From Candidatus Aegiribacteria sp. (lineage in GTDB: Bacteria > Fermentibacterota > Fermentibacteria > Fermentibacterales > JCC-6): 10,980 nt of DNA. The notes beneath the pieces were generated by a model, which did no database searches, was not told the DNA's origin, and saw only the letters and a program-made list of their open reading frames with translations. The DNA is taken from contig DAOWJX010000269.1 in NCBI GenBank assembly GCA_030640155.1, positions 1-10,980 on the forward strand, written 5' to 3'. Positions 1 to 6,875 of the stretch are shown in pieces (position 1 is the first letter of the stretch; the number at the start of each line of letters is the position of its first letter). The translations under genes and the position numbers were made by a program.

Positions 1-1091
1 AGAGCTACAACATCAAGTCCCCTGGAAGAAAGCAGCAGAGCCTCCGGCACTGTTGACATGGAAACTGATGATATTCCGCTCCTTCGCAGAAACTGGATTT
101 CTGAAGATGTTTCATAAGCAGGACCGGATACACAGGCAAAAACCCCTTTATCGACAGAAGCACCTGTTTCGGAAGCAATCGAAAGTGCCAGTTCCAGGAG
201 TTCTTCCGAATAAACGGATCGTCCAACTCTTCCTGTTGTTGATTCGGGAATACAACCCGAAAAGTTCACATGATCACTGAAGACAATAATGTCACCGCAA
301 TCAAGGGTTGGATCCACCGCTCCCGAAGAAGACATCAATACCCATGACAGAACACCCAGGTCAGCCAGCACACCCGGAAGAAGAGATACCTGATCACCGC
401 TGTAGCCCTGATAATGATGACGCCTGCCCAGCAGGAACACAAAATTACCGCACCCGCTGAGTACAAGCTTCCCGGGATGACCAGACAATCTGGAATGAGA
501 AAATCCTGCTATTTCGGAATAGGGAATCTCAATTCCTTTTCCGAATGAATCGGCAAGCCATGAAAGGCCGGAACCAAGCACTACCCCCACTCGTGGTATT
601 CCCTCCGAAAAACTAACTACAGAGCGTGCAATATTTAAATTCCTCTCAACAGGATTCAGTAATGCCTGGAATTTCAGGCCATCCTCCCCATCAGGATAGT
701 AACAGCTCAACTGTCCTGTCTGCCTGTATCCGTTCCGCAGATAGAGCGCAATTGCAGGCTTTGATGATTTCCTCACTTCGAGTCTGGATACTGAAGCGCC
801 AAGCCTCTCGCCCCAGGCATTACCCGTTCCAAGCAGTAATGAGCCGATTCCCATGTTTCTGAACTTTTCGCGAACGGCAAGATTGATAATGTGAATTTCA
901 TCTGATACAAGATTTCCGGTCAGATATCCTGCTATCTTCCCATCGATACTTGCCGTCCATGTTCGGAAAAGAGGCGTATTAACGCAGTCAGCTATCTGTT
1001 CGGCGCTCCATGGGCACGGAAAACACTCTTTCTCGATCTCCAGAATTTCAGGAACATCTCTATTCGAAGCGATTCGCAATTCAGCGCACAC
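1..1091 (-). CDS. RimI-type N-acetyltransferase fused to purine-nucleoside phosphorylase (C-terminus cut by window edge)
   Basis: A single open frame runs from a GTG at 1091 to the window edge, 363 codons with no stop. Residues 1-145 form a complete RimI-type GNAT enzyme, which acetylates the N-terminal alanine of ribosomal protein S18. Seen are the FPCPWS motif, the acetyl-CoA loop R78-x-x-G81-x-G83, Y117 in ALYLRNGYR and the terminal YYPDGEDG. From about residue 146 the frame becomes a trimeric-type PNP: VVLGSG phosphate loop (170-175), GRRHHYQGY (222-230), SGPAYET (322-328) and SMSTVPE (344-350). PNP splits purine nucleosides with phosphate in salvage. The usual TNAAGG motif is replaced by MSSSGA (253-258), so substrate preference may differ. 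The start overlaps tsaB by 11 nt and has a GAAGG about 9 nt upstream; TTG at 1079 is an alternative. About 50-60 PNP residues should lie beyond the edge. Domain identities are secure; whether one polypeptide is really made is inferred from the uninterrupted frame. Confidence 0.85.
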   Translation of the reverse strand, partial: MCAELRIASNRDVPEILEIEKECFPCPWSAEQIADCVNTPLFRTWTASIDGKIAGYLTGNLVSDEIHIINLAVREKFRNMGIGSLLLGTGNAWGERLGASVSRLEVRKSSKPAIALYLRNGYRQTGQLSCYYPDGEDGLKFQALLNPVERNLNIARSVVSFSEGIPRVGVVLGSGLSWLADSFGKGIEIPYSEIAGFSHSRLSGHPGKLVLSGCGNFVFLLGRRHHYQGYSGDQVSLLPGVLADLGVLSWVLMSSSGAVDPTLDCGDIIVFSDHVNFSGCIPESTTGRVGRSVYSEELLELALSIASETGASVDKGVFACVSGPAYETSSEIQFLRRSGISSVSMSTVPEALLLSSRGLDVVA

Positions 1092-1752
1092 TGCTCTTCG
1101 CCTTCTCGTTGAAATCCCGCAGGTAGACTGGAGTTATGGTCCTGTCGAATCCCTCAGCTACAGTCCTTATACTACCAATCAGAGCAACAAGAGATGGTCT
1201 TGGAACGTCCCATAGTTCGGGTGCCCACAGTACTGAATCAGGGAGCGAGATTTCACTTCTTCCACTTCCGACAGCAATCAATTTATCTCCTGTTGATAAT
1301 TCCTTCAAAAGCGCTGAAACCATATAAACCCCGGGAGGGATAAGAATCCCTGCATCGGGTGAACTGCTTTCGTACAGCGCGGCATATACTTCAGATTGTC
1401 TGGCTCTGATACACGCCAGAACAGGACACTCAGAAGTAACTGATGAAGCAAGAACCCTGAGAGTATCAACACCTTTCAAACCGATCTCCCAGCCTGCAGA
1501 CAGGCCAATGGCTGTAGCAATACCGATCCTCAAACCGGTGTAGGATCCCGGACCGGAAGAGACCGCGATTCCTGAGATCTCCTCTGGGGAAATCCCTGTT
1601 CTTTCCAGGAGGTCTGATATGCACGGTAGAACTTTTTCGGAATGAACAGCGATAACAGGCAGGTACTCCTCGGTAACAAGTTTCCCATCCCTGACCAGCG
1701 CAATACCTCCGGTGGAGGTTGTTGTTTCAATTCCGAGCCAGACGCCGGTCAT
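1081..1752 (-). CDS. tsaB: TsaB, tRNA threonylcarbamoyladenosine (t6A) complex subunit
   Basis: TsaB is the inactive ASKHA-fold partner that scaffolds TsaD and TsaE in cytoplasmic t6A37 synthesis on ANN-decoding tRNAs. At 223 aa it has the family's usual length. Diagnostic segments are the LGIETTTSTGG start (residues 6-16, matching the usual LALDTS), HSEKVLP (37-43), the hallmark GPGSYTGLRIG (67-77) and a late PVYLRD (208-213). The typical IDARRGEVY appears as IRARQSEVY (115-123). ATG 1752 is supported by an AGGTGG Shine-Dalgarno sequence 6 nt upstream, lying inside the end of tsaE, so the genes overlap by 26 nt and are probably translationally coupled. The downstream acetyltransferase overlaps the tsaB end by 11 nt. 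TsaD and TsaC are not in the window and must be encoded elsewhere. Confidence 0.95.
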   Translation of the reverse strand: MTGVWLGIETTTSTGGIALVRDGKLVTEEYLPVIAVHSEKVLPCISDLLERTGISPEEISGIAVSSGPGSYTGLRIGIATAIGLSAGWEIGLKGVDTLRVLASSVTSECPVLACIRARQSEVYAALYESSSPDAGILIPPGVYMVSALLKELSTGDKLIAVGSGRSEISLPDSVLWAPELWDVPRPSLVALIGSIRTVAEGFDRTITPVYLRDFNEKAKSSVR

Positions 1753-2152
1753 CTACGACCACCTCTCTCAGATGAGGATCATCTGTAAAATCGATGTTTA
1801 TCAGTACTCCATTATCCAGAATCTCTTCTTCAAGCCGATCCGCCCATTCTATAACTGCCAGTGAGCTTGAATCAAGCGCTTCGAAGATCCCATATGATTG
1901 CCACCCGCGAAGTGGTCCCTCAAGTCGGTACAGGTCAATATGATGGATTTCATTGTTTCCGGCGAAGTAAACCGCGTTAACTATAAAACTGGGGCTTGGA
2001 ATAATACCTGTTACTCCGAGTGTTCTGAGCACAGCTCTCGCAAAGACTGATTTGCCGACTCCAAGATCACCTACAAGAAAAATGTTGTCTCCGGGGCGCA
2101 TGCTCAGAGCAATCTTCTCTGCAAGGTGTTCAAGGTCAATCAAGTTCATCAT
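1727..2152 (-). CDS. tsaE: TsaE, ATPase subunit of the t6A synthesis complex
   Basis: TsaE is the P-loop ATPase that drives turnover of the TsaB-TsaD complex in t6A37 formation. The 141-aa protein is full length. Visible are the Walker A loop GDLGVGKS (residues 28-35), the switch-like PSPSF (52-56), IDLYRL (72-77) and the family signature IEWADRL (101-107). ATG 2152 overlaps the stop of the PorX-like gene in an ATGATGA arrangement, so a second ATG at 2149 is equally possible; there is no strong ribosome-binding site, which suggests coupling to upstream translation. From memory, tsaE next to a REC-PglZ gene is also common in Bacteroidota, which supports both assignments. Confidence 0.95.
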   Translation of the reverse strand: MMNLIDLEHLAEKIALSMRPGDNIFLVGDLGVGKSVFARAVLRTLGVTGIIPSPSFIVNAVYFAGNNEIHHIDLYRLEGPLRGWQSYGIFEALDSSSLAVIEWADRLEEEILDNGVLINIDFTDDPHLREVVVDDRRLARN

Positions 2153-3705
2153 TTCAAATTCTTTGGCTTCAGAACGATGCTTGGAACTATCATTTCTTCA
2201 AGAGATACTCCGCCATGCTGGAAAGTACTTCTGAATTTCTGTAATTCGCTCCGGGGTACATTCTGAAACATCATGAAATAATCAGACCTGGCAAACAGAT
2301 AATTCTTAGCCGGGGTATCATCCGGCAAACCCCATTCCGCGGGTTTTCTGGTAGTTATTGCCGTTCTAGGATCCACAGACATGTTGCTCCCGTATCTGTA
2401 TCTTATACTGCCTGATACTCCCCTGCCCCTGATCCTGGTATCTCTGGTTGTAAAAACCGAACCATGATCACTGGTAATAAGTACGGTGGTACCACGTGCG
2501 GCAAGTGTCTGAAATAGAATTCTGAGAAAGGAAGATTTAAACCACGTCTCGGCAAGACTTCGAAAGCTGGCTACGTCCGGAGCAAGATCACGTATGAGAT
2601 CAAGTTCGGACCTTCCGTGAGTAAGATGATCAATATAATTGACAACAACCGCAAGGAATCCATTCTGCAAATGCCGGGAAAGTGAATGCAGAAGAACTTC
2701 TCCCTCTCTCCTGTTACTGATCTTTACGTAATCCGGATTTGAATGCCTTACGCATCCAAGCCGTTTCAATGCTTCAGTCAGGAATTCATGTTCATACCTG
2801 TTCAATCCTGGAACACCGTAATGCTCAACCCATCTGTGACGATGAAATCTCCATATATCACGTGGAAGCAGACCGGCAAAAATTGAATTTCGGCTGTAAG
2901 GCGTGGCCGATGGAAGTACTGTCAACATGAACTCGGTCTCAATATGAAACCATTTTTCCAGTATAGGCGCCATCGTCAACCACTGGTCATACCGCATGCA
3001 GTCAATGATGAGCATAACGAGCTCGCTTGATGATTCCAGTTGAGGAGTAACCACTCTTTCAAGATAATTATGAGACATTAAGGGTGAATTTGAACCTGTA
3101 CCGGCAATCCAGTCAGGATAGCTGTGCTCAACATGTTTTGAAAAGTCTATTGCAAGATCATCGAACCTGCTTTTCTGAACTGTCTTCATTTCATCTGCAA
3201 GAGAACCTTGGGATGCGACATCCATCTCCACCCATGATCTGTAGATATTCACCCATTCCCGCCAGTCCATCTCATGGCTTCGTATGTCCATAACCCTGGC
3301 GGTCTGGTCGACAATATCTCTTGCGGCTCTCTGAGTTTTCAACCTGGTTCCCATTACCAGTCTCTTTATCACAAGGAGTATCTGACTGGGATTGACAGGT
3401 TTTGTCAGGTAATCATCTATTTCACCACCGATAGCAAGATCCATCAGTTCTTCTTCTTCGCTCTGAGTAACCATAACAACGGGAAGTGCATGATAATTTT
3501 TTCGCAGGATGGAAACGGTTTCCAGTCCGTCCATTCCCACCATCATCTGGTCCATCAGGACTATATCAACCCTATTCTCTCTCAATAAATCAAGTGCTGT
3601 ATTCCCGTTGCTAGCGGTCAGGACTTTATATCCACGTTTCTCGAGGAATCGTATATGACTCTGGAGGTGCGCTATTTCATCATCCACCCATAGTACAGTT
3701 ATCAT
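2149..3705 (-). CDS. porX: PorX-like response regulator with PglZ phosphohydrolase domain
   Basis: This 518-aa protein has the PorX layout. An N-terminal REC domain (about residues 1-115) shows the acidic pair D8/D9, phosphoacceptor D52, T80 and K102. A helical connector follows (about 115-205), then an alkaline-phosphatase-like PglZ domain (about 210-515). Likely metal and catalytic residues are D235 and D240 in IIDCMRYDQW, T268 in LPSATPYSRN as possible nucleophile, D359/H360/H363 in NYIDHLTHGR, D413/H414 in TSDHG and H497 in FQHGG. In Porphyromonas PorX is known to control type IX secretion with PorY and to act as a metal-dependent phosphodiesterase. ATG 3705 overlaps the kinase stop as ATGA, making that kinase the likely cognate partner. 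No DNA-binding domain is visible, so output probably goes through the enzymatic domain or protein contacts. Family membership is confident; a link to type IX secretion in this organism is not shown. Confidence 0.9.
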   Translation of the reverse strand: MITVLWVDDEIAHLQSHIRFLEKRGYKVLTASNGNTALDLLRENRVDIVLMDQMMVGMDGLETVSILRKNYHALPVVMVTQSEEEELMDLAIGGEIDDYLTKPVNPSQILLVIKRLVMGTRLKTQRAARDIVDQTARVMDIRSHEMDWREWVNIYRSWVEMDVASQGSLADEMKTVQKSRFDDLAIDFSKHVEHSYPDWIAGTGSNSPLMSHNYLERVVTPQLESSSELVMLIIDCMRYDQWLTMAPILEKWFHIETEFMLTVLPSATPYSRNSIFAGLLPRDIWRFHRHRWVEHYGVPGLNRYEHEFLTEALKRLGCVRHSNPDYVKISNRREGEVLLHSLSRHLQNGFLAVVVNYIDHLTHGRSELDLIRDLAPDVASFRSLAETWFKSSFLRILFQTLAARGTTVLITSDHGSVFTTRDTRIRGRGVSGSIRYRYGSNMSVDPRTAITTRKPAEWGLPDDTPAKNYLFARSDYFMMFQNVPRSELQKFRSTFQHGGVSLEEMIVPSIVLKPKNLK

Positions 3706-5072
3706 TCTTCACCTTTTGGCGCAGCTGGAAGCACTATTGTAAAGGTTGTTCCCTTGCCCGGTGAACTTGCCCTGAGACGAATGCTCCCATCATGATATTC
3801 GTCAACGATTCTCTTGCTGAGAGTGAGACCAAGTCCCCACCCGCCGCGTCTTGTACTGAAGCCGGCGTTGAATATTCTTTTCTGGTCACGGAAGGGAATG
3901 CCTTTTCCGTTATCTGCGATTTCAATTTCGACCAATCCGGGACCTTCCTCAATATCTCTGGAAGTTATCATTATCACTCCTGATTTCGCCGAACCAAGTG
4001 ATGCAAGCGAATTCTTGAGCAGGTTTTCAATAACCCAGCCGAACAATACCCTGTTCAGATAAACTGTCTGCTCCGAGCGAAGATCTGTCTCCAGCCTGAT
4101 CACTTCATTTATCAATCCTGGGCGCCCGTAGAAGTAATGAACAGTATCAAGTATTACCGGATTAACAAAATTATTCTCAAGTTTGGGCTTTTTTCCCATC
4201 TGACCGTATCTGTTGGCAATCTGCTTCAATCTGTCAACATCGTTTTCAATGTATTCAAGAGCCTCGGAAAACTCTTTGTCCGCCTTTGCTTCAGGTCTCT
4301 CCTGAAGAAGTTCCAGCCATCCCATCAGAGAGGTTAGCGGAGTACTTATCTGGTGAGCTGTTTCCTTGGCGAACCCTACCCATGATAACTCCTTTTCTCT
4401 TTTCATCTCAATCCTGATCACATACATGAAAAGAAGGGCCAGAAGAAGAAGCATTCCGAGCTCTATGTACGGTACCAGCGTCAATTCCCTGGAGAGATCA
4501 TCCGATCCATAGTGAAGATATCCAATGATTTCTCCAGAAGCTCCTTCAATCGGAACAGGTGGATTAAACTCATCGAGGGCAATAATCATTTCCCGATACA
4601 ATTTCATATCATCCGCGCTAACCGTATCAGGAACAGCGATTCCGTTAACTACCTGTGGTATCATGAATTGATCGGAAAGGATAGTATAGTATTCCAGCCT
4701 GTTCACCAGTTCCTGAAACAAAGCACTTGTTCTCCTGGAAATCTGCTTTCTCTCTTCGATATCGATTATGGAAATTACATACCATTCTGTTTCTTTGCCG
4801 CATTCCCGGCAGAAACGAGAAATAGTAGTATCAGGTAGAACTGTTTCTAATGGCTCGGAGGATCCACATCGGGAACATACAATCAATGACCCCAGTTCTG
4901 ATAATCTGCTCATGGGAACCTGAGTGCCTGCCCAGAACCAGGCTATTGTCTCATTCGCGCTCGCTCTTGTCTCTTCAAGCCTTGATACGAGATTGTGACT
5001 GTACAGAAAGAAAACCCAGATCAGAATACCTGTAGCAAGCATAGGTAAGAGTCTTGTTCTGAAATGCCACAT
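3702..5072 (-). CDS. Membrane sensor histidine kinase, probable partner of the PorX-like regulator
   Basis: This 456-aa kinase has two membrane segments (about residues 9-25 and 200-220) flanking a sensor region of roughly 170 residues, then HisKA and HATPase domains. The H-box is WVGFAKETAHQISTP with H240; Gln follows His instead of the usual Glu/Asp, a variant I associate with a Bacteroidota kinase family. Other boxes are N354 in LLKNSLASL, IADNGKGI (385-392, D387) and the GGWGLGL lid (410-416). The sensor region contains a four-cysteine cluster, C66-x2-C69 and C88-x2-C91, looking like a zinc ribbon. ATG 5072 was chosen: it sits one base after the larA-like stop (TAGCATG) with GAGAAAGG upstream, whereas an ATG at 5123 would overlap that gene by 50 nt. 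The gene ends in an ATGA overlap with the porX-like gene, so the pair is probably made stoichiometrically. The signal sensed is unknown. Confidence 0.9.
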   Translation of the reverse strand: MWHFRTRLLPMLATGILIWVFFLYSHNLVSRLEETRASANETIAWFWAGTQVPMSRLSELGSLIVCSRCGSSEPLETVLPDTTISRFCRECGKETEWYVISIIDIEERKQISRRTSALFQELVNRLEYYTILSDQFMIPQVVNGIAVPDTVSADDMKLYREMIIALDEFNPPVPIEGASGEIIGYLHYGSDDLSRELTLVPYIELGMLLLLALLFMYVIRIEMKREKELSWVGFAKETAHQISTPLTSLMGWLELLQERPEAKADKEFSEALEYIENDVDRLKQIANRYGQMGKKPKLENNFVNPVILDTVHYFYGRPGLINEVIRLETDLRSEQTVYLNRVLFGWVIENLLKNSLASLGSAKSGVIMITSRDIEEGPGLVEIEIADNGKGIPFRDQKRIFNAGFSTRRGGWGLGLTLSKRIVDEYHDGSIRLRASSPGKGTTFTIVLPAAPKGEE

Positions 5073-5073
5073 G

Positions 5074-6261
5074 CTAAGCGCCTTTCTCCGGCAAAGGTAC
5101 AACAAAGCCTGCTCGCGGAACAAACAGAGGATTGAAACATCCCTGTTGTCGCAACCAGGCCGCTATATCATGCACGGGCTCAATACCCATCCCGTAAACA
5201 ATCTCGTCCGGAAGATCGCTTGCCAGAGCAAAGCGGATTCTCTTCCTCATGTTCCTCAATCTGACAATCGTGTGATCTCCCAGGTTGTACTGATCAATCT
5301 CCGGTGCTACCCAGCCGGAGTCCATTGAGGCTTTGAAAGCCTTTTCCATGTGATCTGCTCCAAGTCCTTCCGTGCAGGAACTTACAAGCAGGAGAACGCC
5401 TCCATCCTCAACAAGGGAATGACAATTGTATATGGCCTTTTCCGACTGGTACAAACTTACATCCAGCGGACTGCCTGGATGAAGAACAACAACAGGTGAT
5501 CTAGCGGTTTCTGTAAGAGTCGATAACCGGGAACAGGAGTCTACAGCAGCCAAGAATGATGCTTCACAGGATCCCGTTATGAAGTGAACAAGTTCACCAT
5601 CATGCATTACACCGTTTCCCTGCACTATTTCAACGCGCTCTTCAATCAATTCAAGCGCTTCCATCATATCAAGATGGACCGGGTTATCATCGAGTTCTCC
5701 TGGCATGGAGCCGGGCAGACAGGCCAGAAAATGATTCGAGACTATTGTCTCTCTCGCCGATACACCGGGAATAAATGACTTTCTGCCACCCGTATATCCT
5801 GCGAAATAATGAGGTTCGACGGAATTCACGGACACTACAGGATTTCCATCAAGAATCCATGGATCAACACTTACCGGTGTGCCTCTTGATGTTCTGCCGA
5901 TGCAGATCATTTCACTTGAATCACAATCAGAATTTTTCCATGGAGCTCCAGAGAACAATTCTCCCAGAAGCTGATTTTTTTCCTCGAATGTAACCGGACG
6001 GTGCGTCCCGGTTGCAAAAAGGATTCTTACATTACCGCAGAGTTCCTGTTCAATCGGAGCCAGCATGCGAAATGACGCTGGTCTGGTTGAATCATTAACC
6101 ACGAGGGTGACCGTTTCCCCCGATCTGAACTCCTCCAATCGGGATATGACCGGTTCCCATGCAGTTCTTATCATCAAGGATGAGAGAGAAGGCGGGACAT
6201 CACCTCTAATGGAAACAGCTCTTCTCTGCAGTTCTTCCGGAATTGAATAACGCGAAGTCAT
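5074..6261 (-). CDS. larA: LarA-family nickel-dependent lactate (2-hydroxyacid) racemase
   Basis: The 395-aa protein belongs to the LarA (DUF2088) family, which interconverts 2-hydroxyacid enantiomers such as D- and L-lactate using a nickel-pincer (NPN) cofactor. Seen are VVNDSTRP (residues 54-61), LFATGTHRP (81-89), the signature PHYFAGYTGGRKSFIPGVSA (150-169) and VSNHF. H87, H151, K161 and H177 line up with Lactobacillus LarA H108, H174, K184 and H200 at a nearly constant offset; K161 would be the cofactor attachment lysine. All key residues are therefore kept, but the true substrate within this diverse racemase family is open. ATG 6261 lies 4 nt after the lipoprotein stop with GAGG about 10 nt upstream; the frame is open to 6444, but that would overlap the lipoprotein gene heavily. 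The cofactor genes larB, larC and larE are absent from the window. Confidence 0.88.
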   Translation of the reverse strand: MTSRYSIPEELQRRAVSIRGDVPPSLSSLMIRTAWEPVISRLEEFRSGETVTLVVNDSTRPASFRMLAPIEQELCGNVRILFATGTHRPVTFEEKNQLLGELFSGAPWKNSDCDSSEMICIGRTSRGTPVSVDPWILDGNPVVSVNSVEPHYFAGYTGGRKSFIPGVSARETIVSNHFLACLPGSMPGELDDNPVHLDMMEALELIEERVEIVQGNGVMHDGELVHFITGSCEASFLAAVDSCSRLSTLTETARSPVVVLHPGSPLDVSLYQSEKAIYNCHSLVEDGGVLLLVSSCTEGLGADHMEKAFKASMDSGWVAPEIDQYNLGDHTIVRLRNMRKRIRFALASDLPDEIVYGMGIEPVHDIAAWLRQQGCFNPLFVPRAGFVVPLPEKGA

Positions 6262-6265
6262 TTTT

Positions 6266-6709
6266 CTACATCCTCTGACCGTTCCAGATGAGTTCAGCAC
6301 CCGCGATATCCTGAATTCCCTGAAAAGAACTGAACTCCTCGTTGAAGATGAAAGATCCGGTGCCTTCCAGTGCACCTTCTGAGTATGTAAATTCCAGGAC
6401 AAATCCATCAAGTTCACCGTCAATGGATCCAAGAGGGTAAACACCGTTCACATACCTTTGATTATCAGTACTGAATTCCATTACCCCCATTGTTGTTGTC
6501 CAGGTCCCATCAGGTCCTTCAGCATTAATAATCTCTTCATTTTCGGAGACCATGAGAAGTGTATCTTCCAACACAGCTGTATCGGTAACCTCTGCAATAC
6601 CGGATATAATATCTTCCTCACGAGGAGAATCAGATTCTCCCGGAGCCGGTGATTCTCCGCAGGATATCAGTAATATCAGGCATGATGCAATCATTAGAAA
6701 AATACGCAT
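6266..6709 (-). CDS. Small predicted lipoprotein of unknown function
   Basis: The 147-aa product starts with a lipoprotein signal peptide: basic start MRIF, a hydrophobic run, and a lipobox LLISC with Cys17 as the lipidation site, followed by a Pro/Ser/acidic linker. The rest is acidic, rich in Gly and Thr, and seems beta-strand-prone (for example GSFIFNEEF), with no motif I recognise. It is probably anchored to a membrane facing the periplasm. ATG 6709 is preferred over ATG 6742 because AGGGAGGA lies 8 nt upstream and the signal peptide then begins properly. It is the first gene of the minus-strand string and ends 4 nt before the LarA-like gene. Whether it is functionally tied to the genes downstream cannot be told. 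Confidence 0.8.
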   Translation of the reverse strand: MRIFLMIASCLILLISCGESPAPGESDSPREEDIISGIAEVTDTAVLEDTLLMVSENEEIINAEGPDGTWTTTMGVMEFSTDNQRYVNGVYPLGSIDGELDGFVLEFTYSEGALEGTGSFIFNEEFSSFQGIQDIAGAELIWNGQRM

Positions 6710-6717
6710 ATGAAGAA

Positions 6718-6725
6718 TCCTCCCT
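6718..6725 (-). promoter_or_regulatory. Ribosome-binding site deciding the lipoprotein start
   Basis: Minus-strand AGGGAGGA lies 8 nt upstream of ATG 6709. It favours this start over ATG 6742, which would add 11 residues in front of the signal peptide. Confidence 0.75.
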
Positions 6726-6729
6726 GTGT

Positions 6730-6759
6730 TTGTACCGGTCATATGCCATAGAATATAAA
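6730..6759 (+). promoter_or_regulatory. Candidate promoter for the Tim44-like/TerB gene
   Basis: TTGTAC (6730-6735) and TATAAA (6754-6759) are separated by 18 nt on the plus strand. A start of transcription near 6766 would leave a leader of about 110 nt before GTG 6876. Only a partial -35 match, so this is tentative. Confidence 0.25.
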
Positions 6760-6776
6760 GTATACCTGTACGTCAA
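6748..6776 (-). promoter_or_regulatory. Candidate promoter for the minus-strand operon
   Basis: Minus-strand TTGACG (6776-6771) is followed after 17 nt by TTCTAT (6753-6748), or after 15 nt by TATTCT (6755-6750). It sits in the AT-rich divergent gap upstream of the lipoprotein gene, where a promoter is expected. The match follows the sigma-70 consensus; if the organism uses Bacteroidota-type promoters it would not be informative. Support is weak. Confidence 0.3.
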
Positions 6777-6862
6777 CTATACGAAGTCTACTGAAATTCT
6801 TCTATGGACACATACATGAGAAAAATATACACTATAGCATTCAAGAGCTATCATGGTTTTTC

Positions 6863-6870
6863 AAGGAGGG
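6863..6870 (+). promoter_or_regulatory. Strong ribosome-binding site fixing a GTG start
   Basis: AAGGAGGG lies 5 nt before GTG 6876. It is the strongest Shine-Dalgarno match I saw in the window and argues against the upstream in-frame ATG codons at 6804 and 6816, which lack such a site. Confidence 0.8.
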
Positions 6871-6875
6871 TAATT

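Noticed and set aside
3274..3588. Plus-strand open frame of about 104 codons, and similar plus-strand frames at 4137-4337 and 4512-4838
   Set aside because: They lie antisense inside well-supported kinase and PorX-like genes, have no recognisable motif, and fit shadow frames.
2149..3705. PglZ domain as part of a BREX or Pgl phage-defence locus
   Set aside because: The domain is fused to a REC receiver in the PorX arrangement, and no brx, pgl methyltransferase or ATPase genes are nearby.
6804..6875. N-terminal extension of the Tim44-like/TerB protein from ATG 6804
   Set aside because: A near-perfect AAGGAGGG five bases before GTG 6876 and the signal-like segment starting there make the shorter form much more likely.
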